Source of the DNA: Bryoerythrophyllum caledonicum
Taxonomy: Eukaryota > Streptophyta > Bryopsida > Pottiales > Pottiaceae
DNA length: 64,000 nt
NCBI GenBank assembly: GCA_963971425.1
Contig: OZ020519.1
Span: 13,594,028 to 13,658,027, forward strand
Direction: 5' to 3'
Below the pieces are notes generated by a model. The model did not search any database, was not told the DNA's origin, and worked only from the letters and a program-made list of their open reading frames with translations. Below, in pieces: positions 1-12,570 of this stretch (within the stretch, counting starts at the first letter, position 1; each line of letters opens with the position of its first letter). Made by a program: the position numbers and the translations under genes.

Positions 1-745
1 GATGAAATTTTTAAGAAAAAATTGGGAAAGAATAGTAACAAATATGATGGTGTCATTTGTGTACACCTAGAGCTCATACCAAGGGAAGATGTGATGCATC
101 CCTAGGAAGGCATTAGGCAAATTTGCCTCCCTAGATGCCCAAGGGGCACTTCTCAATTTAGTAATGCAAGGATTGGGATTGGTAGAAGAGCCATAGAAGG
201 CAATTTTTTTGTTTGTTGTAGGGTCTTTTTTCAAGGATGCAAAAGGGACCTCTACCGCATTCAACAATGCTAGCATGTGAGCATAGAAATGCAAGCATAT
301 GAGCCTTGTGGATATTCATATAAGTAGATACCCCACAACTAATATTGAAGGTACTTGTAACATAAACAACTATAATATAGATATCTATAACATAGGTAAC
401 CTATAATCATAGAAGTTTTTTATAATAGCAACCGAGCTACCTCATTGGGGAACAATGTTATGACACTCGTAAGGCTGGCATGTCAAGTGTTGGTGGTAAG
501 CTTCTTTGCAATGACAACCTTGCTGGAGATCAATGTTGGTTTCAGCTAAAATGTGCAAAATGTACAATACTCCCAACATTTCAAACATTTTAATCCCATA
601 ATCCCAACATAATCCCAAAAGACCTTAAATTGCCATCAGTCCTGAAGACAAGTATAAATAATGGAACATTAGTTATGTCACAGGGCATGATGTCACAATG
701 CCATTACTTTAGAGCAGCCCCCAGTGCAAACCAGAATAGGCCCCT

Positions 746-1163
746 CCAAACAAACTTCTAACTTCATTACAAGAAGTTTGAAGCCTGAAGAAGGCCGCCA
801 GTTTCCAAACAATGGGAACATTGGCCAAAAAAATGAGAAAAAAATAAAAATAAATTAAATTTTATGATTTTAAAATTTAGCAAATTGCAAGGCTTGAAAC
901 GTGCAGGATAGTCTTAAAAGAACTTTAACAAAAATTTAAAAATAGAAAAAAAATCACATTTAAAATAAATCAAAAATTGCAGAAGTCAAAAATCTATTAG
1001 AAATCTGGTAAGGCACTACTACTACCACATCAAATTGTGATAATTTTTTATTTTATATTTTTTAAAATTATCTTATTTTTTTAAATTAATTTTTTTTTAA
1101 ATTTAAATTAAATTTTTTGATAATTTAATATTCTGGCCAGCAGTTAGAAGTTTGTAATTTGGG
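746..1163. repeat. MITE-like repeat, family of three (746-1163, 3071-3380, 32962-33362)
   Basis: The left end reads ccaaacaaacttctaact and the right end, reverse-complemented, reads ccaaattacaaacttctaact, so the ends are imperfect inverted repeats. The interior is A/T-homopolymer rich with no coding capacity. Related copies lie at 3071-3380 (left end degraded) and 32962-33362. All share the internal motifs 'gaagaaggc' and 'tggcactacta'. Superfamily not assigned because target duplications are not clear. Confidence 0.55.
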
Positions 1164-1176
1164 GAACTAGTCCTTA

Positions 1177-1569
1177 CCCCCTAAAGGAGGTGGTTGCATA
1201 AATACAACTTGACAATGTGCATACTAAGAAAATACTTTCCTAGCAAAAAGGTGAGTTTAGGGTTGAGATTTCTTACAAATGTTCTTGACAAGATTATTGA
1301 TCTCTATATTTATTTTGAGAATTTTGTGATTCTCAGAGAATTCAAAATACGGTGAATTGTATGACTCTAAATACGTACAAAATGCCCTTTCTAAAGTCAT
1401 ATCTTTTTTTTGACATCAATTATTATAGAAGAAAAAATTTCTATATTAAATTTCCATACCAAATTTCAATTTTTATATTTCCAATTTACTTCAATACTGT
1501 AGCCTTCGTTGTGAAATATTGTTTGCAAGCATAGTTGCAACCCTTTTTGGCATCAACATCCTTTAGGGG
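1177..1569. mobile_element. Tourist/PIF-Harbinger-like MITE, TSD TTA
   Basis: A 393-bp element with ends CCCCCTAAAGG and CCTTTAGGGG, flanked by TTA at 1174-1176 and 1570-1572. The paralogous block has a single uninterrupted TTA at 33374-33376, which is an empty site. A 3-bp TTA target duplication with short inverted repeats is the PIF/Harbinger (Tourist) signature. No transposase. A related copy with the same TSD lies at 30575-30987. A 60-codon open frame inside is not considered a gene. Confidence 0.85.
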
Positions 1570-2839
1570 TTAACCAACCTTTTGAAGGCTTGAAAATTTT
1601 TCTAATGTTTGATCAATTTATAATTAGAACTTGAATTTATTTTCATTGAAAGTGCATTCAAAGTACTTTGCATAGGTACAAGAAACTATAATTTAGACAT
1701 TAGACATAGAAAATAAACTGCTTCATAGGCTAGCTAAAAGACAAAAATTATAGTGATGTTCAATGTTAGGAAAGAACTGCTAGTTAGTTCATTTCTAGCT
1801 AGTGAAATTGAAAAAAAAAACAATTGAAATTTGAAAACATTAGAAAATATATAGTGAAAAATCTATAAAAAAATTATTTGGAGTATAAAGTAGAAAGGAA
1901 AATAGACTTGGTGCTTGATAAAATAAAAAATTGTCACTTTGAATGAATATTGCTTGAGGTCTTCTTATAACCATGTCCTTGTAATTATGCATTTTTGTAG
2001 ATGTCAATGGCAAATTTTTTAGCAAACCATATTTTTGGTTTAATAAGCATTGTGGCCTAATGATAGTGAAGGAACCTTGCGTTATTTTTTCTGAATATGT
2101 TGGACAAGCATTAGGAGACCACCAAAAGTGAGTGTTCATAAGCATTTGGAATTGCTTTGGCTGCTTTAGGTATTAGGAGGGTATTGCACAATCTTTATCT
2201 CATTTGTTCAAATCCTTTATTGCTTTTAGAAAGAATAGCATGAGCTTCTATAGAAATGTAGCATTTGTACTATGTGACCTACAATTAGTCCCTCTAGCAT
2301 AAAGAAATTTGAAATGGTCATACAAGTAGGTTGTATTTTGAAAGCAAGAATGTTGGTATTAACAAAGTCCATGATAGATGCACGCAAGTAGGTGTTTAAA
2401 CCTTTATATTAGACTTGAATGCAAACTATGCACGCATTTTAGAACAAAAACATACAAATATTAAGGATTTTTTCATAAATAAGAATCCTTGAACTATTTA
2501 TATTTTTATTTAAAATAATTGTGTGATATAAAAACATACCTTTTTAGTTTCCAATAGTACTAAATTAGATGCACCTTTTTTTGTAGTGTCCTTTAGTCAT
2601 CTACAAAACTTGGATCATTTAGTGTTTGACAAATATAGGGATTTTGTTAGTGAGGTGGTGCTTTTGTTAATTGTTGAGTTTGATTTATAATATCTTCTCA
2701 AGAATAGTAGGGAAAGAAATTCCATTCATGAGTTTTTATGGGAGAAATCTTTGGATTTTACATAATAGTATGACTATGAAAATTTGATTTTAAATGGTAT
2801 ATTAATATTGTAAATATGCTTATTGTTTTATGGTGCAAA

Positions 2840-5800
2840 TATGGGTCAAATTTTCTCATTAAGACCTAAGGTCCACTCAAAACTGTTTTCTATTGCAAAG
2901 ACCAAAAAACTCTAAAAAAAATTTCTTGCAAATCTAACCATAGGATCTTGTATTAGACTAGTGTAAGAACCTGTAGAAGAAATTTCAAAAATTTTAATTG
3001 TACAAATTGCAATATATTTGTATTTAATGTGGAAGAAAAACAATATTGTTTGTACATTGCTCAAGTTGACAAGTTTGAGGCCTAAAGAAGGCTGCTAGTT
3101 GGAAAATGCAGTCCGAATTTTTTTTTAACATACTATAGGCCTAAAATGTACAAGACAATCTTAAAAAAATTAAACTGGAAAAATGAAAAGACAAAATCAT
3201 TTTTAAAATAAATCCAAAATTATAGAAGTCATAAATCTATCAAACCTCTGATGTGGCACTACTACCACATTAGATTGTGATTATTTAATCATCTTTGAAT
3301 GTTTTTAAATTTTTAAATTTTTTTTTCAAATTTTTAAATAATTTAATATTTTGGCCAACAATCGGAGGTTCAAAACTTAGGGAAATAGCCGTTAAACGAC
3401 CCTTTGAAGGCCTAAAACTCTTTTTAATGACTAGAATTTTTATAACTTAAACATTTTTGTACTGTTGATGTTGAATTTCTAAACTTTTATGTTGAAGAAT
3501 TGGGTGGAGAATATAAGATTTTTGTTTTTTTAAAACTTTTAATTTTTGTTCATTAAGAAACTAAAAAGTAGAAGTAGGTTTAAAATTCAAAGAAAAATTA
3601 AATTGTTAATAGCTCTAAGATGGAATTAAAACACACTAATTTCAATGATGAGATAGTTTCAATAATAGATCTCAACCTTGAAAAAAAAAAGCTTAAATAT
3701 TGTCAAAATTGAGTTCAAAAATGATTTTTATAAGTTATTTTTTCAAGAAAATGCTTTGATTGCCCCAGAATACAAGATTGTCCATAACTTTCACATAACA
3801 AATCCAAATGAAATGAATTACAACTTTACATGTGGATAAAAATAAGATCTACCAGAAATAAATTTCTAAATTTTATTATTTAAGTATGGACTTATTGGGC
3901 CATCACATTTGCTCCTAGGCGCCAATTGAAATAAAAATTATATTTCTAGAAAGCTAATGTATTTTTCTATCTTCACAAAAAGTTTCAAAAATTACCAACA
4001 AAATATAACAACAAATATTGAGACCATAGGTGCTTGCCCCAAATCCATTTTGTCTCCCAAGGGAACAATTAGACTTTAGTGGTGAAAAAAGGACATCCAA
4101 GGCCATGTGGTTTGCATATGGCACAACTTTTGATGAATTGATGTTGTCTTTTCCTTGCAACAGAATGTAAGTTTGGATATTTTTTCATTTTTCAATCTAT
4201 GATTTTTTCTTTTAGCACATTATTGCTAATTATTGTACCTTTCTAAACACATTGCCAAAAAATATTGGTTATGGTTTCCTCCAATACATTTGCTACCTTC
4301 TTTAAAGTTTTTAAAACCATTCATTTCAATTCCTTTAGATTTGGAAGTAGCTATTTCTGACCATTTAGGCAATTAATTATGAAATAAAGCCTGTTTTTTA
4401 TGACATATACGGCAAGTAGATTGATTACATTGTAATATTAACAAAGTTCGTGACAAAGTATTTATTTACTTATAATACTGATAGCAAAAGAACTTTCTCT
4501 TGTTTCTAAGGCTGACATAAATCAAGAGTCCCTTAATATAAGACCCCACACCAATGTCCATGACATACTAGTACCTTAAATTTTTACTGCAATCTTTGTA
4601 AATTTGCCTTTTGCCTTTATTTATTGTTTTAAGTGGCAAGTGTGTCATTTTTAAATGTAGGATATTGCATGGTGGCATGGCATATAGCTTCCATTGGAGC
4701 CTCAAGCTTCTCATTCTAGTTGAAGTCTTTGGCCTCCAACAATGTTTAACTTTATACAAGATGACCTTGTGAGTTGTTTCTCTTATCAAACTAATTTTTT
4801 TCACTGGACAAATCATTTTGATGGCATTCTAACCATTCTAGAGCTGTTGCAATTGTGCATGTCTTTTTAAGTGTAGAAAATTGCTAAACCACTATATAAT
4901 CATTTTGATAAAAGATTTCAATTAGAATAGAGATTTGTTGCATGGACCTAAGAAAAATTCAAACTATTGAGAATGTAATTTTGCAAAGACTTTTCATGAA
5001 CTTAAGATTGTGTTGAAAACAAGTCTATCTAGATTTTTTTTCATTTGCAATTTCAAAGGTGTTGAAGGGGTTGAGTGCAAAAGAATGTTATACAACTTTT
5101 GTTATTTTTATTGTAATTATTTCTTCATTGTTATTGTAATATAGAATTGCTACCCTAATTGGTGCCTATATACTATCTTCCAAAGTGGTGGGCGTATTAT
5201 ATGACAAACAAGATGCAATCTATAACAACTAGACCTTCAAATGAGAACACTTGCCTTGTAGGCCCACCGTGCTTTGGTTCACCACTCCTTGTTCTAACCT
5301 TCCTTTGCTTTATGAATGCAATGGTGAACTTTTGATTCATGATGCGCACTCACTCTTTTATCATCAACCCCAAGCATTGCATTTTTCCTTTGTAAAGTGC
5401 AACCTTTCATTTTTACTCCAAATTAGGGGCACTTTAGACTATACTAATTTGTTCTTACAATACATGTGATACTAATTTACCAAAGCCACACTATTTTGAA
5501 TTAGTTCAAGTTGAGCTATTATTGAATTGTACCAAATTGCATAATTTTTTAATTTTTTTTATTATACTAATTTTGTAGATGACAGTAATATTCCCCTCTC
5601 ACTATTACGATAGATTAGTGCACATTTCTAATCTTGTGTCTTAATTTTTCTCAAAAATTATTTGGATTGTTAAAAGGGAACTATAGAAATTTTCAATAAG
5701 TCGTGTGTCTTAAATTTTTTATTTTCTCATAAATACTTAAATGACAACCGTTTTGGAAATTTGGATATCAAGGGATGTGTAATTTTGGAGTAAGAGTTGG

Positions 5801-5920
5801 ATCTTTCCAAAATGGAAAATTCACCTTCTATTGTTATTTATTGAACCAATTTTTTTTGCCATGGATAAGCTACATGCAAAAAAACTTGTATGTGTGGTTT
5901 TGACTGAGAAGGAGGCATTA
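2840..5920. other. AT-rich stretch without recognisable gene
   Basis: Homopolymer-rich sequence with only short open frames on either strand that show no domain or codon-bias signal. Part of it (about 2860-3010) resembles the interior of the MITE at 22021-22912 around the phrase 'aggatcttgtatta', so it holds a fragment of that family. The degraded MITE-like copy at 3071-3380 also lies here. Nothing else recognised. Confidence 0.6.
3071..3380. repeat. Degraded copy of the 746-1163 repeat
   Basis: Matches 770-1163 and 32985-33362 through 'aagtttgaggcctaaagaagg', 'aaaataaatccaaaatta' and 'ttttggccaacaatcggagg'. The outer left inverted repeat is missing. Confidence 0.6.
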
Positions 5921-6233
5921 GAGAAAATTTCAGGCCTTCGGAGGGCTGCTCCAACGCCCTCCAAAGTACCCTGAAATTTTGTTTTCGGGGGCCTAAAAAA
6001 ACATTTTTCTCCTAATCCCCCCTACCTTGAAATTGCAATGACAGTGTACAGTAATTGAGTTTTACGACTTAAAAATTGATTTGAAAAAAATCAAAAACAA
6101 AATTTGATTGTTTTGGTGAGCAATCAGATTATCTGACTGCTCACCGGGGGAGTTTTCAAAATTGTTGCTACCATGCTTGAAATAGGATGGCATGTCAATG
6201 TGTAGCAACCCACCTTTAGGCTAAAATTTTCTT
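5921..6233. mobile_element. MITE, ends GAGAAAATTT...AAATTTTCTT
   Basis: A 313-bp element whose ends are imperfect inverted repeats (GAGAAAATTTCAGGCC against AAGAAAATTTTAGCC). It is flanked by TA on both sides, consistent with a 2-bp duplication, although the inverted repeat could extend outward through CATTA/TAATG. A second copy lies at 15745-16088 with the same GC-rich internal hairpin 'ggagggctgctc...cgccctcc'. No coding capacity. Superfamily uncertain. Confidence 0.7.
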
Positions 6234-6409
6234 TAATGACGTGTCGACTGTCTTCATGCCAAGGGAAGTAGAATTTGACTTTGAAGTGAGAGTTTGAAAG
6301 GAAGTGGAACTTGAAGAGGCCCTTGCCATGAAGATTTTGTAGTTTAGAGCTAAGTTACCTTAATTCTTAACTACTTGAGTAACCATTTATTGTCGCTCTA
6401 AAATTTCAA

Positions 6410-7200
6410 GCTTGTTTTGGTGCGTGGAGTTAAATTCCTTTTAGTAGTTCAAATCTATTTGAAGTTGTTATTTTTCATTGAACTATTTGAAAATTAACTA
6501 TTTGAAGATTTTATTTTTCATTGAAAAAGATAAATATTTGGTTTTTGAGAGGTCTTCAAAGGCAGATGTGTATTGTTAGTGGAAGAATAAAGCTTGTGAA
6601 TTTTACTTGATTTCTTGGCTTTGAGCAAAGCTTGCAAATTTCACTTGATTTGAGATCTAAAAAATTGTACTTATCCATTTGCCTTGAAAATGGTTCCAGT
6701 GAAAAAAGTAAAGTGTTTTCATGATTTTCACCATTGAAAATTTAAACAAGTGAGTGTCAATTTGGAGGTATTTTGTGAATTCTACTTATAAAAAAAATTG
6801 TATCTCAACAATTGCAAGGTGGATTGCATAATGAGTTTGATAGCTCTTCATTTTAGCTCAAGGTTTTTGGAAGTGCATTCTAGTGTGCTGACATGATTTA
6901 TAGTTGTTCATGTCACTTCCAATTCCAAAAACTCTTATATGGAAATTTCTCAAAACATCTTGGAGAGGGGTAGCATATTGAAAATAGGATACACACATTT
7001 CTCTTGTTACAATCTCACAACTCCTATGCAACTTCACACTCAAAATTGGTATGGACTCTAATAAACAAGCTCTCTAAACATCTATATGGTTAGAATTTGA
7101 AAAAAACCAGTTTGCTTCATTAAAAATAGATATAAGTCCATGCTCTTTTTTCAAAGAAAAATACACTTGGAAAGACTTAGGCACTTGGGGGGTAACATAC
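6410..7200. repeat. R2a: dispersed repeat (copies at 21130-21860 and 36425-37245)
   Basis: Shares long collinear stretches with the other two copies, for example 'tttgagaggtc.tcaaaggca', 'ggaagaataaagcttgt', 'tggaagtgcatt' and 'aatacacttggaaag'. The three copies differ by indels. The third is rearranged, with its right half displaced about 300 bp downstream. No conserved reading frame across copies, so it is treated as non-coding repeat DNA that belongs to the tandem unit. Confidence 0.8.
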
Positions 7201-7913
7201 TTATTAGCATAGATAAGAATGAATTTTTTTGATTAGTTTGATTTGTTTTCAAAATGTATAAATTAAGAATAGCTTATTGGGTGGGTTTTTCCTTATGAAA
7301 ACTCAGTGCTAATGACCTTGTATATAGATAAAGTCCTTTTAGCTGGTACATTGGTTGCGCTTATTTGGTATTACGTCAAGAGATTAAGTAAATTTCATAT
7401 AATTGCAATATATTTTATTTGCACTTGGCCATATAAAATTGCACTTATTAATTGTACAAGCAAATTTATCTCATCAACAATAAGATACTTGCCCATTTTT
7501 ATTTTCTTTATAAGACTCAAAACTGAAGAATGAAACACCAATCCTTCTTTGTGCAATGATTACATTTGTTCCAATTTTTTTCCATTTATGGTATAAAATA
7601 CAAAGTATTTCTTGAAATTTATAACTTTACTACTTTGCTAACACATTTTAATATGAGACTGAATATAGTAGACTAATATTTTCTTTTCTTTTTGCAATTA
7701 AAAATTGCTTGAAAGTTTCATATATTCTACTTGACCAAGCTCAAGTCTACTACTAAAACAATTTTATAGTAAATAAACCACTCCTTTAAGTCCTCAAAAA
7801 CATAATACTCTACTTTAGTATGCATCTACATTATTCTGCAATTGTTCATTGTCCAACTCTTCTATTTGCATTGCAATGTACTCTGCCAAATGAGTTTTTG
7901 TTGTTGTTGTAAT
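7201..7913. other. AT-rich spacer, nothing recognised
   Basis: Short open frames only, up to 75 codons, with low-complexity hydrophobic translations. No repeat partner noticed in the window. Confidence 0.5.
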
Positions 7914-8838
7914 ACTAACTTCCCGGGGAGGACACTCTTCGTATTTTCTGGGTACCACGTGCGGCGCTGGGGTATTTTTAGGGGGGGTATATATTTATTT
8001 TTTTGAATTTCCAGGCCCCTATAATTACTTATAAACCCCCCTAGAGCCCATATTATCATGCCTATCTTTACTTATAATACGTACATAGGCTGAATTTATT
8101 GGAGGCTATTTTCTTTATAAAGAACAAAACTAATTTAACAAGTAATGAGAATTAAAGTGACAAGATATGCCCTGTACACCCACAAGATTCAACTTTAAGG
8201 CAAAAAATGGATGTGTTTACATTAGAATGCATACTTGAAGACAAATACATGCACAAATGCTAAATAAAAGCAAGACATTACAAATGACACAGTAATGAAA
8301 GAGTTTAATGTACAAAAGGTGTTAAAAAACACAAACATTACAAATCATTTACAAGAACTATGGCAACAAGCTGCAGTTCTAAGCCATCCAACACATGTGA
8401 AAAAAAATTTAGAGTCTATGACACAAATGTCTACTTGTACATGAGACTCATAGTCACCCCAAACCAATTGGAGAAGTGATCAGCTCCTTCACTCCTACAA
8501 CCATGTTCTGCAAATCCACCAATCATCACATTCCAAGTGATTACACTGCACCCCATAAATCACAAGTCACAAGTCTGATTGACAAAACCAGCAGCCTCTC
8601 AAAAAACAGTCATGCATAAAAAAAGATGCCACATTTCCAATACATGTGAACAAGTGCATCCCTCACACACAAATGTGACTGAAGTCCTCCTTTCAGCTCT
8701 ACTTTCAGCTCTACAAGGCCCTAAGATGTGCACATGCATTCAAAAAAATTGCATAAGGAATAGCATTTGGTTTAGAGCCAACCGGTTGCACTTGAAGAAG
8801 CACTTCAACTGGTTTGTGCCCCGCACCAGGCAGAACTG

Positions 8839-8968
8839 ATCGCGCACCCCGCAAAAGCAAAACCCCGCACCAGGAATCGGTGATCGCGCACCCCGCAAAA
8901 GCAAACCCCGTGCCAGAAATCGGTGATCGCGCACCCCTCAAAAGCAAACCCCGCACCAGGAATCGGGA
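8839..8968. repeat. Tandem array, about 43-bp unit x3, inside the hAT-like element
   Basis: Three units beginning 'gatcgcgcacccc' followed by 'aaagcaaa', 'ccccg' and 'aatcgg', differing by a few bases. The reverse-complement form recurs at about 41680-41815 in the second element. Confidence 0.85.
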
Positions 8969-9012
8969 ACACCTTTGTCACGCCGCTGACCCCAAAACAG
9001 AATTCCACAACT

Positions 9013-9101
9013 GATTGCGCACAAACAACTGGTCGCGCACAAACAACTGGTCGCGCACAAACAACTGATCGGGCACAAACAACTGATCGCGCACACACAA
9101 G
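9013..9101. repeat. Tandem array, about 17-bp unit, inside the hAT-like element
   Basis: About five units of 'tcgcgcacaaacaactgg' with single-base variants (g/a, gcg/ggg). The unit shares the 'cgcgcac' word with the neighbouring 43-bp array, suggesting that both grew from one seed. Confidence 0.8.
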
Positions 9102-9289
9102 CAAGCGCCCCCGCACAAGGAATCGCCGACCCCTTCGTTCACCTCCTCACCCTAAGCCCACCACCAATCTGATCGCGCACCCACAACCAAGCGCATGCCA
9201 TCCCCAAGAGCAGCCTCCACGGTTCAGCCGAAGAACTGATCGCACGAATCGGAAACACCATCTCCACGCTGCCGTCCCTCAACAAGCAG

Positions 9290-9545
9290 CAGAACTCATC
9301 GCGCGATTAACCCTCAACCGCACCCAGATTGCAAACAAATTCGTGAACACACGCTGCCGTCACTCAACAAGCTGCCCCCCTGATCGCGCGATTAACCCTC
9401 AGCCGCACCCAGATTGCAAACAAATTCGTGAACACACGCTGCCGTCACTCAAGAAGCTGGAGAACTCATCGCGTGATTAACCCTCAACCGCACCCAGATT
9501 TGCAAACAAATTCGTGAACACACGCTGCCGCGCCTCCCTCCCAAC
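9290..9545. repeat. Tandem array of 'gcgattaaccctca' units, about 3 copies
   Basis: Three near-identical units containing 'gattaaccctca', 'gcacccagatt' and 'attcgtgaacacacgctgcc', separated by variable joints ('caacaagctg', 'caagaagctg'). The same array is present in reverse complement at about 41245-41400. Confidence 0.85.
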
Positions 9546-9953
9546 CTCGAAATTATCGTTCGCGCCTAAACCCTAGCAGTAGTCGTTAAACTTAACAGAC
9601 AGAACAGATGGAAACTACCCCATTCATCGACTGACTACAAGATATGTTGTACTTATACTTCAGATTTGTATAGTACCTGTATCTTACTAGTACTGTAGCA
9701 TAACCATAACTGAACCTAGTAAACAGAATTCCTTGGATCCTATTCTTTGGCCCCTATTTTACATTTAAAAAATAATTAATGGACCATAATTTTCGGGTAT
9801 CTATTTTACTTATAAAAGACATGTCACTTTTTAAGTCCCCTTCTTTAAATGTAAAATCTTTATAAATTTTACCTATGATGAATTAAATCCATCCTATTTT
9901 TCGCCGCAGGTCACTTTGTAAAGCGCGGGGAGTGTCCTCCTCTAGACTAACTT

Positions 9954-11200
9954 TCTTTTCTATTACTTCTCTATGAACTTGTACATTGTTTACATGCACA
10001 AATCCACTTCTTATTCTTGTAGGTATGTCTTATTGTGAAAATATAGTTGTTTCTTCCTCTGAAATTCCATCTTGCTCACTAGATGGCTCCCATGATGCTT
10101 CTAGAAGTTGTTTTTTGAAGCCCTTATCAAAGGATCATTTTCCCTACAAAGGTTGAAAATGTGAAGGGCTACCTTTTAATATTTGCAAAGAAAAAAAATT
10201 GTCTCATAACTTTTGCAATCTAGTCACTACGTAGCAAAATGAATTGTGATTTTATAGAAATAAAACTAGTAAAAAAACCAATTATATTCACCTTTAAGAG
10301 ATTTATATAGATGGTTGGTGGTACTAAATGAAAGAGAAAACTAAATCACTAATAAGTTTTTACAAGAACTTGAAAATTTTCAATTTGGTCTAATTTTCGA
10401 AATTTTATTTCCATAATTTCAAAATTGAGTCAAAATGTTGACTTCTTATGTTTTTACTACCTTCATTGCCTACAATATAAAAATCTTCATTATTTAATTC
10501 ATTCTTTGGAATTGTGTGGTTTAAGTATTTTTGAATATGTATTAATCTATTCAATCAAATAAAATTAACCAATTTTTCTTTGAATATATATTTTTTGCAA
10601 TATTTATTACAATGACATGGAAGAAAGCTTTGGATGCAAATTTGAATCACCTACAACAAATAGAGCCTACCAAAGTTCTCAAAAAGCCAAAAGTAAGCTC
10701 TTCAAACAATTAGGGGTTCAAGAATTTTATAATGCACATAAAATACAATTTTTCATTGATACTACAAAACAAAAACACATGTGAAATCATAAAATGTTTT
10801 AATACAAAAAGAAAATTAAGAATAATAGTATTGAATATACTTAAATGAGCATCTTCAAATTTCTTAAGAAATAACTTTTAAAACTAACATAGAAAAATAT
10901 ACAATAAAATTTAATATATAATAAGAATAAAGTAAAACAACATAAATTGATTGTGAGAAAGAATTCAAAATAATTTTATAAATCAACAGAACTTATTAGT
11001 ATAAACATATTAGTACATAATAAACATAACTTTCATTTTTAAGTTTCAAGGAGCTCTAGCCACCTCTAGACAGCCACTTCAAAAGCCTTACCTGACTCCT
11101 CCAAAGCTCCGTTGCATGGTGCCAGCCACCGCCTTTTATCCTTGAGTTATAAAATTATGATTCACTATTCCAATTCAATGTTGGGGGAGAACCGTTGATT
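9954..11200. other. AT-rich spacer, nothing recognised
   Basis: No supported gene, repeat partner or structured element was seen in this stretch on either strand. Confidence 0.5.
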
Positions 11201-11529
11201 AATTCATTGTTAAGTTAGGGTGCTCTAAAGTGGCCCTGCTCTAAAAGTGACTACTAACATAGAGGTACATTTTTTTTCTTCAATATACAAATAGTGAACT
11301 TTTGAAGAGGTTGTGAGTGTTTTCTCATGCACCCTTCCTACTCCTAAGATTCTTTTACCAAAGAGAGTGTTGTTCAATCCTACAACCTTTCTCCGGCTCC
11401 GCTTCACGAGTTTTCTATTCCATGGATTTTCCAAATCTAATCTATCACTTTTGGGTCATGGAGCATTCTACGCCATTTCTAAAAAACTAAAGTTCATGCA
11501 ATTTGGACGTTCGAGGTGGAAGTTGTAGG

Positions 11530-11573
11530 CGGATGAAGTTTGCCCCCCAAGGGGTGTCCTAAAACTTCATCCG
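11530..11573. other. Perfect-stem hairpin
   Basis: The arms cggatgaagttt and aaaacttcatccg are reverse complements separated by about 20 bases rich in c and g. It could be the junction of inverted repeats or a transcript hairpin. No flanking gene indicates a role. Confidence 0.6.
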
Positions 11574-12570
11574 TATTTTTAGACTAGCTACTGCTATGAT
11601 TTTAATCTGAAATTTCTACCCTAGCCTCTGAATTTTAGACGCTCTGACCTCCCTAAGTTTCATCCATGTGGGGCTCTCCCATCAACTTTTCATCCGACGT
11701 GGACACCAATCTTCATCCAAGCATAACTTCTACGTATAGACTTGGATTAAGATGTATTTTATCTTTCTGGAAACCGCTAAACATGAGCTATCTAAGTTTA
11801 GTGCCTAATCTGACCTGACCTAGGCCCTATCCTACTCTAGCTGTCGGCTTTAATCGGGTCCTTCCTATTCTACACATATAGGGGGGGTATTTAATGGCGT
11901 ACCTTGTCGTAGAGTTCCGACGGTAAGTTCTCCCACGCCATCTCCAATTCCTCATTGCTGTTCATCCCGGCCCCTTCTCAATTCGCTCGGTGTGGTGATG
12001 CGCCAATGTGAACACAACTTGGTTTTGTTCAAGTTCTCCTTCCCTTTGTTTACTTTTCTTTCCGCGGTACAATTTCTTTCTAGGACTATTTGACCTCTCT
12101 CGTTCAAACTCGAATGTCAAGGTAACTTTCAAACGACAAATCTACCTCGGGCGTGTGGTTTCTTACACGCACTTACGCGTCATACACGACTTATACGTCG
12201 CGGTTCCCTAGGCCCTAACTACCTCTTATCTACTCTCCCCCGCACGCCTTCCTTAATTGTTGTTTCTAACTAATTCTTACGCCTAATCTTCTCGCACGCC
12301 TAACCTCTCCTCATCCCTATTGGCTTTCTCAAATTCCCCCCAAGCTAATTCTATCCTACTTCTCCCTAATTTATCCCCCCCTCCTTCCCCATCTTCATTT
12401 GAGTGGACATGGCATGGTGGAGTGGGTATTGCCTAGTTAGGAGTAACTCACATTAGGCCAAGACGACCGGCCTTTGCTTGACTCTCCCTTTGTGTACCCC
12501 ACCCCTTCTCCCCTTCCCCCGTTTGCTTGGCCCAATTGGTCCTCCCTTTTAACTCTAACTCCAGCTTGTT

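Larger units (their letters stand above)
1..2839. repeat. R1a: duplicated AT-rich block (paralogue of 32018-34390)
   Basis: Long stretches align in the same orientation with 32018-34390, from the first bases to the region after the shared 'tgcttattgtttt'. No convincing coding potential is seen; open frames are short and not conserved between copies. The main differences are insertions: a MITE at 1177-1569 here that is absent in the other copy, and a 253-bp element at 32620-32872 there that is absent here. The part at about 430-660 recurs a third time at 43990-44180. All three copies carry a TATA-like string (gtataaata, or gtacaaata in the third) near its right end, at about 650. Confidence 0.85.
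7922..9945. mobile_element. Non-autonomous hAT-like element (2024 bp), TSD ACTAACTT
   Basis: Flanked by an exact 8-bp direct repeat ACTAACTT (7914-7921 and 9946-9953). The termini are CCCGGGGAGGACACTC and GAGTGTCCTCCTCTAG, inverted repeats with 13 shared bases in the core. A second member lies in opposite orientation at 40833-42118 with a different 8-bp duplication. An 8-bp TSD with such short TIRs fits hAT. No transposase is encoded. The interior is GC-rich and dominated by tandem arrays. This copy contains about 700 bp (about 8150-8830) that the second copy lacks. Its interior long open frames exist only because the arrays lack stops. Confidence 0.85.

Noticed and set aside
1200..1560. Coding interpretation of the MITE interior at 1352-1534
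   Set aside because: The related element at 30575-30987 does not preserve the frame, and the region is a short non-autonomous transposon.
8839..9101. CRISPR-like regular repeats
   Set aside because: Units are contiguous or share degenerate spacers, lie inside a transposon and in a plant-like genome; they are minisatellites.
8923..9480. 185-codon Pro/His/Thr-rich open frame
   Set aside because: It is produced by the CG-rich tandem arrays of the hAT-like element; units lack stops in several frames and the protein is only the repeat read through.
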